A DNA stretch of 41,084 nt from a bacterium (lineage in GTDB: Bacteria; Bacillota_I; Bacilli_A; RF39; UBA660), in assembly GCA_030524925.1 (NCBI GenBank), contig JAUNFS010000007.1:1-41084 (forward strand), given 5' to 3'. Of the stretch, positions 25,640 through 34,400 are shown in pieces (within the stretch, counting starts at the first letter, position 1; each line of letters starts with the position of its first letter). The notes beneath the pieces are model-generated. The model did not search any database. It saw nothing but the letters and a program-made list of their open reading frames with translations, and was not told the origin of the DNA. The position numbers and the translations under genes were made by a program.

Positions 25640-25860
25640 ATTGGCCTTGTACAAGAAATGTTATTTATTTAGTATAAACTTCTTTTGCGTATGCAAGCAG
25701 GCGCAAAAGAAGTTTATTGGCGGCAACTGCTCCTGCTCCAAGTGGTAATTTCGCAGACGTAGTTACCACTTCACATCAAAAACTCCAAGAAATATTTTTT
25801 TATTACCTCGCACTCTAGTTTTGTCCCTCAAAAGGTTTTTCGGGACATGAAACGTCTGAC
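25640..25860. other. Strongly structured, GC-richer non-coding segment after the variable gene
   Basis: No gene here. Three stem candidates occur in a row: a perfect 16-base inverted repeat (25674-25689 with 25702-25717, 12-base loop); AAGTGGTAA with TTACCACTT (25740-25748, 25763-25771); and TGTCCC with GGGACA (25822-25827, 25842-25847). The loop of the middle hairpin holds CAGACGT (25754-25760), which is complementary to ACGTCTG at 25852-25858, suggesting a pseudoknot. There is no good T-tract, so it is not a simple terminator. It lies between the diversified gene's stop (25884) and the next gene. Possible roles: 3'-UTR structure, small RNA, DGR-associated hairpin or mobile-element end. Confidence 0.5.
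25674..25717. repeat. Perfect 16-base inverted repeat
   Basis: Arm ATAAACTTCTTTTGCG and its exact reverse complement, separated by 12 bases. Confidence 0.9.
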
Positions 25861-25883
25861 GATTTGGGAGACAAAGTTATTCA

Positions 25884-27548
25884 CTATGTCGCTATCTTGT
25901 ACGGGCTTGTAGCACTACCTTCTCCACTTGATATTTTGACTCCCGACTGAAGTGATAGAGAGGGACGCACGCCGTAGCTGTAGTTAACGAAGCCGTTGAC
26001 AAGGAGGCTGTGAGCGCCATAAACACCCCAAACGTAAGCGTTGAGGCCAATAAAGACGTAAGGGGACAAAGCCCACCACCAACTTGAATTAGTATTTCCT
26101 CTTATATAATATGTTGAATTTGATATGCTTGTAGCCCCACCAGCAAAAGCAACCTCATCAACAGTAAGCAAGCCTATTTTTGCAAAACCACTTAATGCGC
26201 CATTTCCATACTCTGTATCATTTACAGTAAATTTAGATAACTTCCCTCCATTATTATCATTTGGGCATATTAAACTTGGCCCTGTTCCACCTGCTGTATA
26301 TGATGATGCTTGTACTAGTCTTTTAGTAGCACCATAATAATTTCCATTAGTTCCAGCACCATAATTTGTTCCTAGTGTATAATTGCCAGGATTAAATGTT
26401 GTATCAGTTACTACACTTTTATCGTTACACCATATTGTATCTGCTAACTGACTATCATTAAAACCCGATTGTTTAGAAAGTACATTAGTATACCATTTAT
26501 TTAGATTAGTTAATATTGTACTTGGGTTAGTATTAGCATGAGCAACAGTATAACTACTAGCTACTGCCGTACCATACATTAGCCCTACATAAGCATTATC
26601 ATTATAACTTGAATTAAATGCTGATGTATAAGTATCTCCTTCATATCTTGCAAAAGCATAATCACTTCCAGTTACATTACAAGGTGTACTACTAGATGGC
26701 GTATTGTTTGTACTAGTTAATCCATTATAATTATATAGAACCATCTTTATTGCACCATTTCCAGTTACTCTAACTATTCGCCAGCACATATTGGCATATT
26801 CTACATAATTGTTTTCTACTGCTCCTCTGAAATAGTAAGATGTACCATAATCATCTTCTGTACTTGCTAAAACTGCTTCATTATCAGAAGAAATTTCAGA
26901 ACCGGGAGTTGTTAGTGGTTCACTTACGTTTGCATTGTTTTCTCCTAGGATTTTAGATAATAGTGTTGGATGGTATTTTGCTGCTGTTACTGTTACTATT
27001 ATTTTTCCTTTCCAGGTTTTGTTTAGTCCTTGTTCATTAGTTGTTTCTGAGTTCATCCATAGTCTTAAATCGTATGATTTTGTTTCATTTCCTTTTAGGC
27101 CTGTTTCTTCTAGAATATAGGCTTTTCTTGTTGTGTCTATATCACCTAGTGAAAGAGCGCTTAAGATATTAGTTTTTCCAGTGGTTGCACCTTTTGGTGA
27201 TAAGTTTACTTTTACATAGTCATCTTTTAAATAAGTACTACTGGTACTTGTTCTATATTCACTGTAAAGAGTTATTTGAACGTCTACATAGCTATCACAG
27301 TTGTTTGTTAGAGTGAATGTAAATGGGTCTCCTTGCATTCCTCTTTCGTCGCTTATTGGAAAAGCATCTGATAAAATTATTTCTGATGTTTCTTCAGTGA
27401 AGCTTGTATCTAAGCAGGCTCTTACACTAACGGTATTATCTTTATCTTGTTTTTTATTTACTCTATAGTAAGCGAATGTTACACCAATTAGGATAATTAC
27501 TGTTACTAATAAACCTGCATATATTTTTATTTTTTTATTGTTATCCAT
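25884..27548 (-). CDS. Surface protein with DGR-type hypervariable C terminus (copy 1)
   Basis: A 554-residue protein. Residues ~8-27 are a membrane helix ending in TFAYY, like SipW/TasA-type anchors; residues ~40-195 are a beta-rich stalk. The C-terminal domain (~235-554) includes YYFRGAVENNYVEYANMCWRI, TIWCNDKSVVTDTTFNPG and YGVRPSLSL. The last part looks like a C-type-lectin/FGE-like ligand-binding fold of the sort diversified by DGRs. Codons in 25962-26081 are about 55% GC by hand count (66 of 120 bases), 21 of 40 end in C, and they differ from copy 2 mainly at first and second positions. It has its own strong promoter (27575-27603) and an AGGTGAT ribosome site. Surface location is well supported; the ligand is unknown. 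Confidence 0.8.
   Translation of the reverse strand: MDNNKKIKIYAGLLVTVIILIGVTFAYYRVNKKQDKDNTVSVRACLDTSFTEETSEIILSDAFPISDERGMQGDPFTFTLTNNCDSYVDVQITLYSEYRTSTSSTYLKDDYVKVNLSPKGATTGKTNILSALSLGDIDTTRKAYILEETGLKGNETKSYDLRLWMNSETTNEQGLNKTWKGKIIVTVTAAKYHPTLLSKILGENNANVSEPLTTPGSEISSDNEAVLASTEDDYGTSYYFRGAVENNYVEYANMCWRIVRVTGNGAIKMVLYNYNGLTSTNNTPSSSTPCNVTGSDYAFARYEGDTYTSAFNSSYNDNAYVGLMYGTAVASSYTVAHANTNPSTILTNLNKWYTNVLSKQSGFNDSQLADTIWCNDKSVVTDTTFNPGNYTLGTNYGAGTNGNYYGATKRLVQASSYTAGGTGPSLICPNDNNGGKLSKFTVNDTEYGNGALSGFAKIGLLTVDEVAFAGGATSISNSTYYIRGNTNSSWWWALSPYVFIGLNAYVWGVYGAHSLLVNGFVNYSYGVRPSLSLQSGVKISSGEGSATSPYKIAT
25929..25961 (-). other. Conserved 33-base block at the 3' edge of variable region 1 (IMH-like)
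   Basis: These 33 coding bases (SLSLQSGVKIS) are identical to 27672-27704, although the sequences on both sides differ. In known DGRs the variable region ends at a conserved initiation-of-mutagenic-homology site; this block is in the right place. The assignment as IMH is inference. Confidence 0.5.
25962..26081 (-). other. Candidate DGR variable region 1
   Basis: The 40 codons before the conserved block. Compared with 27705-27827, aligned pairs include GTC/GGC, GGC/GAC, CTC/CAC, AAC/TAC, TAC/CGC, CAC/GAC, CTC/GAC and GGC/TAC, as expected if each came from an AAC codon in a template whose A positions are randomised. Interspersed codons such as TTT, GTT, TGG and GGT are unchanged. Silent third-base differences (CCT/CCG, GTT/GTG, CGT/CGG, CCC/CCA) also fit A in a template. 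Confidence 0.7.
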
Positions 27549-27574
27549 GATTTATCACCTATTTTACTAATATA

Positions 27575-27603
27575 ATTATATAGTAAGTTGCTTTCTTAGT
27601 CAA
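27575..27603 (-). promoter_or_regulatory. Strong promoter dedicated to variable surface gene copy 1
   Basis: Minus strand TTGACT (27598-27603), 17-base spacer, perfect TATAAT (27575-27580), about 26 bases before the start codon and right after the terminator of copy 2. Confidence 0.8.
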
Positions 27604-27605
27604 TT

Positions 27606-27631
27606 AGAAAAAGCACTGTTTTGAAGTGCTT
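27606..27631 (-). terminator. Terminator after variable surface gene copy 2
   Basis: Minus strand AAGCACT, 7-base loop, AGTGCTT (27611-27617 and 27625-27631), followed by TTTTT. The 5' arm overlaps the TAA stop codon. Confidence 0.8.
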
Positions 27632-29315
27632 AATTTATCTTGTACGGGTTTGTGGCACTGCCAACCCCACCTGATATTTTGACTCCCGACTGAAGTGATA
27701 GAGATGGCCGCACACCGTAGAAGTCGTTGCCAACGAGGTAGTTTTCAAGGTCGCTGTCGCTGCCATGCACACCCCAAACGCGAGCGTAGTGGTCACTAAA
27801 GCCAGACGGAGACAAAACCCACCAATCACTTGAATTAGTATTCCCTTTTATATAATATGTTGAATTTGATATATGATAAGCTCCACCAGCAAATGCAATT
27901 TCATCAGCAGTAAGTAAACCTACTTTTGCATAGCCACTTAATGCTCCATTGCCATAAGTTGTGTCACTTGCAGTAAATTTAGATAGCTTTCCACCATCGT
28001 TATCATTAGGACATATTAGACTTGGCCCGGTGCCACCGGCTTCCCATGAAGATGCTTGTACGAATCTTTTGGTGGCACTATAATAATTTATATTTTTTGC
28101 ATAATCATAATTTGTACCTAAAGTCCAACTACCAGGATTAAATGTTGTATCAGTTACTACACTTTTGTCATTACACCATATTGTATCTGCCAACTGATTA
28201 TCACTAAAATTAGCTTGTTTAGAAAGTACATTTGTATACCATTTGTTTAAATTGGTTAATATTATACTTGGATTAGTATTAGCATGAGCATCTGAATAAC
28301 TACTAGCTCCTGCCGTGCCATACATAAATCCTACATAAACATTATCATTATAACTTGAATTAAATTTTGATGTATAAGTATCTCCTTCATATCTTGCAAA
28401 AGCTAAACCATTTCCAGTTACATTACAAGGTGTACTACTAGATGGTGTATTATTAGTACTTGTTAATCCATTGTAATTATATAAAACTAGCTTGATTGAG
28501 CCATCGCCTGTTACTCTTACTATTCGCCAGCACATATTAGCATACTCTACATAATTATTTTCTACTGCACCTCTAAAATAATAGCTCGTTCCATAGTCGT
28601 CGTCAGTACTTGCTAAAATTGCTTCGGATGAAGATGAAGTTTCAGAACCAGGTGTTGTTAAAGGGGTGGTAACTGTATTATCTTTTTTGATAGCAGCTAA
28701 TAATGTGCCTGTTCCGGGGTCTTCCCATGAAGGTTGTTCTTCTTCGGCATTAACAATAATTACTATCTTGCCTTCCCATGATTTGCCTAGACCTTCGTCT
28801 AGTGTGGTATTACTGTCCATCCAGGTTCTTAGGTCGTATTCTTTAGTTTCGCCACCTTTTAGGCCAGTTTCTGATATGATGTATCCTTTTCTTCCAGCTT
28901 CTATGTCAGTTAGTGTTAGTATTCCTAGGAGTTTGCTAGTACCAGTGGTTGTTCCTTTGGGACTTAGATTTACTTTTATCAAATTATCATTTAATAAGCT
29001 TGTACTAGTGCTTTCTCTGTTTTCATTTTCTATGGTGATTGTTAGCTTTACGTAGCTATCACAGTTGTTGGTTACACTAAAGGTAAATGGTGTTTGATTT
29101 AGGCCATCATTATCTGAAATTGGGATGGCATCTTCTAGTAGTATTCTTGATGTTTGTTCATTTAGTGTAGTGTTTAAGCAAGTTCTTGTACCAATTACAT
29201 TATCATTTGTTTGTTCTTTTCTTAGCATGAAGTACGCGTATGATACACCAATTATTAAAATGATTACTAGTAGCAAACCAATATATAATTTTATTTTATG
29301 TTTATTATTTTCCAT
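27630..29315 (-). CDS. Surface protein with DGR-type hypervariable C terminus (copy 2)
   Basis: About 561 residues. Membrane helix at ~8-27 (LYIGLLLVIILIIGVSYAYF), stalk to ~200 that is nearly identical to that of copy 3, then a C-terminal domain highly similar to copy 1 and ending YGVRPSLSLQSGVKIS. Codons in 27705-27827 are about 56% GC by hand count (69 of 123) against ~30% locally, with 18 of 41 ending in C. The ATG at 29315 is chosen for GAGG seven bases upstream. It is 14 bases from copy 3, whose promoter it can use, and has a terminator at 27606-27631. The mosaic of a copy-3-like stalk with a copy-1-like head suggests past recombination. Confidence 0.8.
   Translation of the reverse strand: MENNKHKIKLYIGLLLVIILIIGVSYAYFMLRKEQTNDNVIGTRTCLNTTLNEQTSRILLEDAIPISDNDGLNQTPFTFSVTNNCDSYVKLTITIENENRESTSTSLLNDNLIKVNLSPKGTTTGTSKLLGILTLTDIEAGRKGYIISETGLKGGETKEYDLRTWMDSNTTLDEGLGKSWEGKIVIIVNAEEEQPSWEDPGTGTLLAAIKKDNTVTTPLTTPGSETSSSSEAILASTDDDYGTSYYFRGAVENNYVEYANMCWRIVRVTGDGSIKLVLYNYNGLTSTNNTPSSSTPCNVTGNGLAFARYEGDTYTSKFNSSYNDNVYVGFMYGTAGASSYSDAHANTNPSIILTNLNKWYTNVLSKQANFSDNQLADTIWCNDKSVVTDTTFNPGSWTLGTNYDYAKNINYYSATKRFVQASSWEAGGTGPSLICPNDNDGGKLSKFTASDTTYGNGALSGYAKVGLLTADEIAFAGGAYHISNSTYYIKGNTNSSDWWVLSPSGFSDHYARVWGVHGSDSDLENYLVGNDFYGVRPSLSLQSGVKISGGVGSATNPYKIN
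27672..27704 (-). other. Conserved 33-base block at the 3' edge of variable region 2 (IMH-like)
   Basis: Identical over 33 bases to 25929-25961; see that entry. Sequence diverges immediately on both sides. Confidence 0.5.
27705..27827 (-). other. Candidate DGR variable region 2
   Basis: 41 codons, one more than variable region 1. Residues such as SDH, RV, HGSDSD and YLVGNDF replace those of copy 1, while Trp, Gly and Val scaffold positions are kept. The frame-preserving indel means the two regions may not come from exactly the same template. Confidence 0.7.
28751..29265 (-). repeat. Duplicated stalk segment (copy in variable gene 2)
   Basis: About 500 bases nearly identical to 30803-31305. 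The encoded stalks (LRKEQTNDNVIGTRTCLNTT to KSWEGKIVIIV) differ at only a few residues, with only scattered base differences, so the duplication or conversion is recent. Confidence 0.85.
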
Positions 29316-29329
29316 CTTTAACCTCAAAA

Positions 29330-31366
29330 TCATTCAACTACTTTGTATGGATTGGTAGCTGTTCCTTTTCCAGTTATTGTGGTTGATGATACAAGTGATA
29401 TTGCTGGGCGAATACCGTATTCCCTGTTGTTTGACGATAAAGTTGGTTCCCCAAATATTCTTGTTCCTTTAAGTACGCCAAAGTTATATACTCCGCGATT
29501 GTACCCATATGGTGTTGCTGTAAACCAATGATTTCCGTTACTATTTTCATTAAGATAATAACCACTACTTCGCTTTATGCTTGCATATGTGCCAGCATAA
29601 GCTAGTTCATCCGCGGTTAATAATCCAATTTTTTTATCTAATGCACCATTCCCGTTAGTTGTATCACTTACAGTAAACTTAGATAACTTTCCTCCATTAT
29701 TATCATTTGAGCATATTAAAGATGGACCACTTCCATTTGGAGTTCCTGCTTTTGTTAACATTCTTTTAACTGCTCCAAAATAAATTTGATTTCTGCCATA
29801 GCCTAGGTTTGTAAGATTTGTCATATTGTCTGGATTAAATGCGGTATCAGTTACGACACTTTTATCATTACACCATATTGTATCAGCAAGCTGATTTTCG
29901 TTAAAATTACTTTGTTTTGAAAGAACATTATCATACCATTTTTCTAAATTTTGAAGTATAATACTTTTATTAATATTTGCATGGGCTTCGGCATAAGATG
30001 ATGAGTTAGTCCACGTGCCTCCATTACTGGTACAAGCATTTTGAGTAAGGGATGTCTTATCTGAACAGCCGACATTACCATACATTAAACCTGCAAAAGC
30101 ATTATCTGTAGTACTATTGAATTTACTTTCTATAGTATCACCTTCATACCTAGCAAAAGCTAGATCACCTCCTGTTACATTGCAAGGAGTACTGCTTGCT
30201 GGAGTAAAATTATTATCTGTTAATCCATTGTAATTATATAAAGTTAATTTGATAGAGCCATCGCCAGTAATGCGAACTATTCTCCAACACATATTGGCAT
30301 ATTCTATAAAATTATTTTTAACAGCACCTCTAAAATAGTACGAGGTTCCGTAGTCATCTTCTGTGCTTGCTATAACGGCTTCGGTTTGATTTTTTACGGA
30401 ACAAAGAGACTTGTATGAAAAACTATCTTTTGTGGCATTTGTTATATAATAGACACACCCATAAGTATTTGAACCAGGCTTTACAGTAGCTGTTTCACTA
30501 CTTACACTAGATGGTGACCATGAGCTTAGGTATTTATTTATAAGGCTAGAATAAGAATTGGCATAAATATCTGATGTTACGTTAGAGTTAGCTAATATAC
30601 AGTCACTACCACTTGCTTTCCAATCAGTTCCGTAAGTCCAATAATAATTTTGATATGTTTCATCAACGCTTACAGTCGTAGTTGAGGCGTCATCTAATAC
30701 GTAGTCACTTATTTCTAGTCCAGGTGTTGTAAGTGGAGTCGTAACATTTGAATTATTTTTACCTAGTATTGCTAAATCTAATGCTTGTGGAGTCTCTTCA
30801 GCATCAACGATTATTACTATTTTGCCTTCCCATGATTTGCCTAGTCCTTCGTCTAATGTGGTATTACTGTCCATCCAGGTTCTTAGGTCGTATTCTTTAG
30901 TTTCGCCACCTTTTAGGCCAGTTTCTGATATGATGTAGCCTTTTCTTTCGGCTTCTATATCAGTTAGTGTTAGGATTCCTAGGAGTTTGCTAGTTCCAGT
31001 TGTTGTGCCTTTAGGGCTTAGATTGATTTTAATTAGATTATCATTTAATAAACTTGTACTAGTGCTTTCTCTGTTTTCATTTTCTATGGTGATTGTTAGT
31101 TTTACGTAGCTATCACAGTTGTTGGTAACACTAAAGGTAAATGGGGTTTGATTTAGGCCATCATTATCTGAAATTGGGATGGCATCTTCTAGAAGTATTC
31201 TTGATGTTTGTTCATTTAGTGTAGTGTTTAGACAAGTTCTTGTACCAATTACGTTATCATTTGTTTGTTCTTTTCTTAGCATGAAGTATGCATAAGATAC
31301 ACCAATTATGATAAGCACTACTACGAATAGACTTATGTAGATTTTTAATTTTTTGTTATCTTTCAT
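29330..31366 (-). CDS. Surface protein paralogue with extra Cys-containing insert (copy 3)
   Basis: A 678-residue protein with the same helix and stalk as copy 2, then an insert of ~110 residues (~230-340, with the Cys residues in SDCILAN, YGCVYYI and SLCSVKNQ) absent from the other two copies. The C-terminal domain keeps YYFRGAVKNNFIEYANMCWRI, IWCNDKSVVTDTAFNP and IRPAISL. The region that is variable in the others reads GNHWFTATPYGYNRGVYNF here and shows neither the GC rise nor the C-ending codon pattern, so it looks like a non-diversified scaffold. It has its own promoter (31387-31415) and an AAGGAGT ribosome site. Confidence 0.8.
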   Translation of the reverse strand: MKDNKKLKIYISLFVVVLIIIGVSYAYFMLRKEQTNDNVIGTRTCLNTTLNEQTSRILLEDAIPISDNDGLNQTPFTFSVTNNCDSYVKLTITIENENRESTSTSLLNDNLIKINLSPKGTTTGTSKLLGILTLTDIEAERKGYIISETGLKGGETKEYDLRTWMDSNTTLDEGLGKSWEGKIVIIVDAEETPQALDLAILGKNNSNVTTPLTTPGLEISDYVLDDASTTTVSVDETYQNYYWTYGTDWKASGSDCILANSNVTSDIYANSYSSLINKYLSSWSPSSVSSETATVKPGSNTYGCVYYITNATKDSFSYKSLCSVKNQTEAVIASTEDDYGTSYYFRGAVKNNFIEYANMCWRIVRITGDGSIKLTLYNYNGLTDNNFTPASSTPCNVTGGDLAFARYEGDTIESKFNSTTDNAFAGLMYGNVGCSDKTSLTQNACTSNGGTWTNSSSYAEAHANINKSIILQNLEKWYDNVLSKQSNFNENQLADTIWCNDKSVVTDTAFNPDNMTNLTNLGYGRNQIYFGAVKRMLTKAGTPNGSGPSLICSNDNNGGKLSKFTVSDTTNGNGALDKKIGLLTADELAYAGTYASIKRSSGYYLNENSNGNHWFTATPYGYNRGVYNFGVLKGTRIFGEPTLSSNNREYGIRPAISLVSSTTITGKGTATNPYKVVE
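30803..31305 (-). repeat. Duplicated stalk segment (copy in surface gene 3)
   Basis: Partner of 28751-29265. Boundaries are approximate and coincide with the membrane helix on one side and the start of the head region on the other. Confidence 0.85.
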
Positions 31367-31386
31367 ATTGACTCCTTTATTATTTA

Positions 31387-31415
31387 ATTATAATAAATTT
31401 ATTTTGTTAGGACAA
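31387..31415 (-). promoter_or_regulatory. Promoter of surface gene copy 3
   Basis: Minus strand TTGTCC (31410-31415, overlapping the last codons of the giant prepilin gene), 17-base spacer, perfect TATAAT (31387-31392). Confidence 0.7.
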
Positions 31416-34400
31416 GGTGTTTATTGTTAAGTTATGATTTAGGGTGTAATTATTTCTATTTAGTCTTTGGCCATTTTCAATGTATATTGTTTTAATACCA
31501 TAATCGTCTCCATATATTGCATTGTTTTCAATGGTTTTGATTCCTTCTAGGGTTAGAGTTTCTAGTATTATGTTGTTATTTATTGAGTAGGATTTGATTG
31601 TTGTAATATCCTTAGTTAAAGTATATTCTGTTTGATTAAAGTATACTGGGATATTTATTAGAGTGTCTGCTTCTTTGTTTAGTAAAATACCATTTAGGGA
31701 TGAATAATTTTGGTTATCATCATGTACTATAAAAGATTCTATGTTTAGAATTAGTTTAGTGTTTATTTGTTCTAGTGAACTTGGAATATTTATAGTCATT
31801 TTAGTATTGTTATCTGCTACAAAGCCATTTAGACTATCAAATGCTAGATTAATGGTTCCTTCTTTAATAGAGATATTACCACTGATGTTATCTGGTACTA
31901 GTAAAAGATTATTATCTTTGTATAGGAGATTGTTTTCTGCTTGGAAGTTTGGTGAAAGACTTGTTATTTCTTTAAAATTGGTTCCTCTAAATGGTGTAGT
32001 TCCTAGGGTTTCTAGAGATTCATTTAGTTCTATTTTTTCAGCTTTGTTACCGTAGAATGCATATGAGCCAATTGTTTTTAAGCTTGCTGGTAGTTTGATA
32101 GATTCTATTGGCGCACCTGAGAAAGCATAGTCTTTGATTTCTTCTAAGTTATCATTTAGTAAAATATTTACTAGTGATGAGTTATTATTAAAGGCATATT
32201 CCCTAATTATTTTTAAGTTTTTACCTAGTGTTATAGTTGTTAAGTTTTCATTGTTTGTAAATGCTCTTTTGCCAATTTCTTCTAAATTATCTGGTAGATT
32301 TAGAGTTTCTAGTAATGAGTTTGCGAAGGCTGATTCACCTATTTTTGTTAGATTTGTTGGTAAGTTTATTTTTGATATGTTGGTATTATAGAATAAGTTA
32401 TTTCCTAGATAGGTTATTTCATCACTTATTAGGATATTAGTTATATTACTTGAGTAGTTATTCCATGGTGGTGTGTCATAGTCATAAGTTTCTCCGCTAC
32501 CAGTTATATCAAGAGTATAACCATCTGTTTGATCTATATTTTGATTATCATAAATGAATGCATAAGCATTATCTCCTACTCTGTAGTAGTTTTCATATTT
32601 ATATTTGGCATGAACTATTTCTTTAGTGGTTATACTTTTATTTGATAGGTCGTATGTGTCTTTTACTGCTCCTTCTTTTAGGGTTACAGTAAATGGTCCA
32701 TAGTTTGTGGTTGTTAGTAAATTTATGATGTATGAGTAACCGTCAGTTATAGATTTTTCTTTGCTTACTGAGTTTATTTTGGCGTTATCATTTGATATTT
32801 GGAAGTCGTTTATTGTTAAATCGTTTGGTGTTAAACCTCCACCTTTATCAGTACAACTTAAGAAAATATTTGCGGTTGAGTTGTCTAAAATCATTTCTGG
32901 AACACTAGTAAATGTACATACTGGAGATGGATTATAGATTATTGCATAGTAGGTTGTTCCACTACTATATCTATCTAGATGAATGGTATCACCTACACTA
33001 TATTCTCCGTATTCACTGTTTGGATTGGTACTCCAGCCTCTTGGTTCCGTTCCTATTACATAATCATATGATGGTAAGATTACGTCACAACCGTCAGTTA
33101 ATGAGAAAGCACTTTCTCGGCAGGTTAAGACATTTTCGTCTGCTTTTCCATATTTACCACCTGTTAGGTTGATACTAAATGTACTTGTAACATTTACGGT
33201 TATTTCTATAGATCCACAGCCTGCACCTGTTATAGTTATTTTTGTTCTTCCTCTTCTATTACCTGTAACTGTTATGGTGTCAGTAAATTCTTTATTTATT
33301 TCACTATTATCATCTTCGTTATAAGTACTTTCTCGTCTAGTGATTCTAGCAACACTTTCGTTTGATACTCTATAATTTAAGTTGCCAGTAGCTGCATAGG
33401 TTACTTTAATAGTTTTTGTTCCACCAGTGTCAACACTTATAGAACTTTGGTCAACTTCTAATTTATATACTCGGTAGTCTATTTGAGCTAAGCGGTTTCC
33501 GTTATTTTCTTTTAAATAGATAGATGTTACACCGGTATTATTATAACCTTTTTGATATGGAGTACCAGGTGCTGCATCAAGTTCGGCAGTAGTTACGTTA
33601 TGTCTATTTAGGGTCATATATCCGAAGTATGATTTAGAGTCTCCACAGTTATTTTTAATTTCTATTTTGGGTTCGGTTACTGATGATCCAACATTAGCTA
33701 GATAGTAGTCAGTCATTTCTTTATAGAAAATATTTTGAACACTTGAATCACATACTTGAGTATTATTTTGCTGTGATAATTTACCCGTGTTTGTTCCATA
33801 AATAGATATTGTATGGCTTGTCGTATCATTATATTTTTGACAGACATAGTTAACACTTTTATTATTTTCTCTTAGAGTAAGACTTGTTTTATAAATTACT
33901 GGTATACTAAATTCTAGGGTTCCTTCGGTTGGACTACTTATTATAACTTTAGTTGCTTCTTTATCTTTAATGTTATCAGCAATGTTTTCACCTTTTGTAG
34001 TTGTTAGTGTAAGAAGACCGCCTTGAATAGTACAGTTTAAATAATTGTCATCAGTTTTACAAGTGATGTTACTAATATCGTCAGCTATGATTTTACTAAT
34101 GAATTTAGTTGTATCGGTTCTTTCATCAACAGGAGTGTTACCACCATCAAAGAACATAAAGTCTGGGGTTGTTTTTTCTAGTTTGATATTAGTTACGTGA
34201 ATTTGTTTAGTTATTTGGCCACAGTTTTCACCTGTTATCGTTAGAGTTACTTCTCCTACTTCATAGCCTTTTAAGTAAATGGTAGTTTCGTTTGTTAGTT
34301 CTAGAGTTGTATAAAAGTTTTTGTTGTCTTTGGATATTTTAAGAGGGGTTTTACCATTTGCTGATGTTAATGTTACAGTAAGTTTACCTGTTTGACCATA

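Noticed and set aside
25620-25880. CRISPR-like or simple terminator explanation of the structured segment
   Set aside because: No regularly spaced direct repeats, and the large stem lacks a proper T-tract.
25780-25884. Possible DGR template repeat just after variable gene 1, suggested by a CTTTGTCTCC-like match to the variable regions
   Set aside because: The similarity covers only about ten bases, the rest does not align, and the segment is not AAC-rich.
29341-29560. Third DGR variable region at the end of surface gene copy 3
   Set aside because: It aligns as the same domain but is A-rich with no GC rise or C-ending codon bias and lacks the conserved 33-base block.
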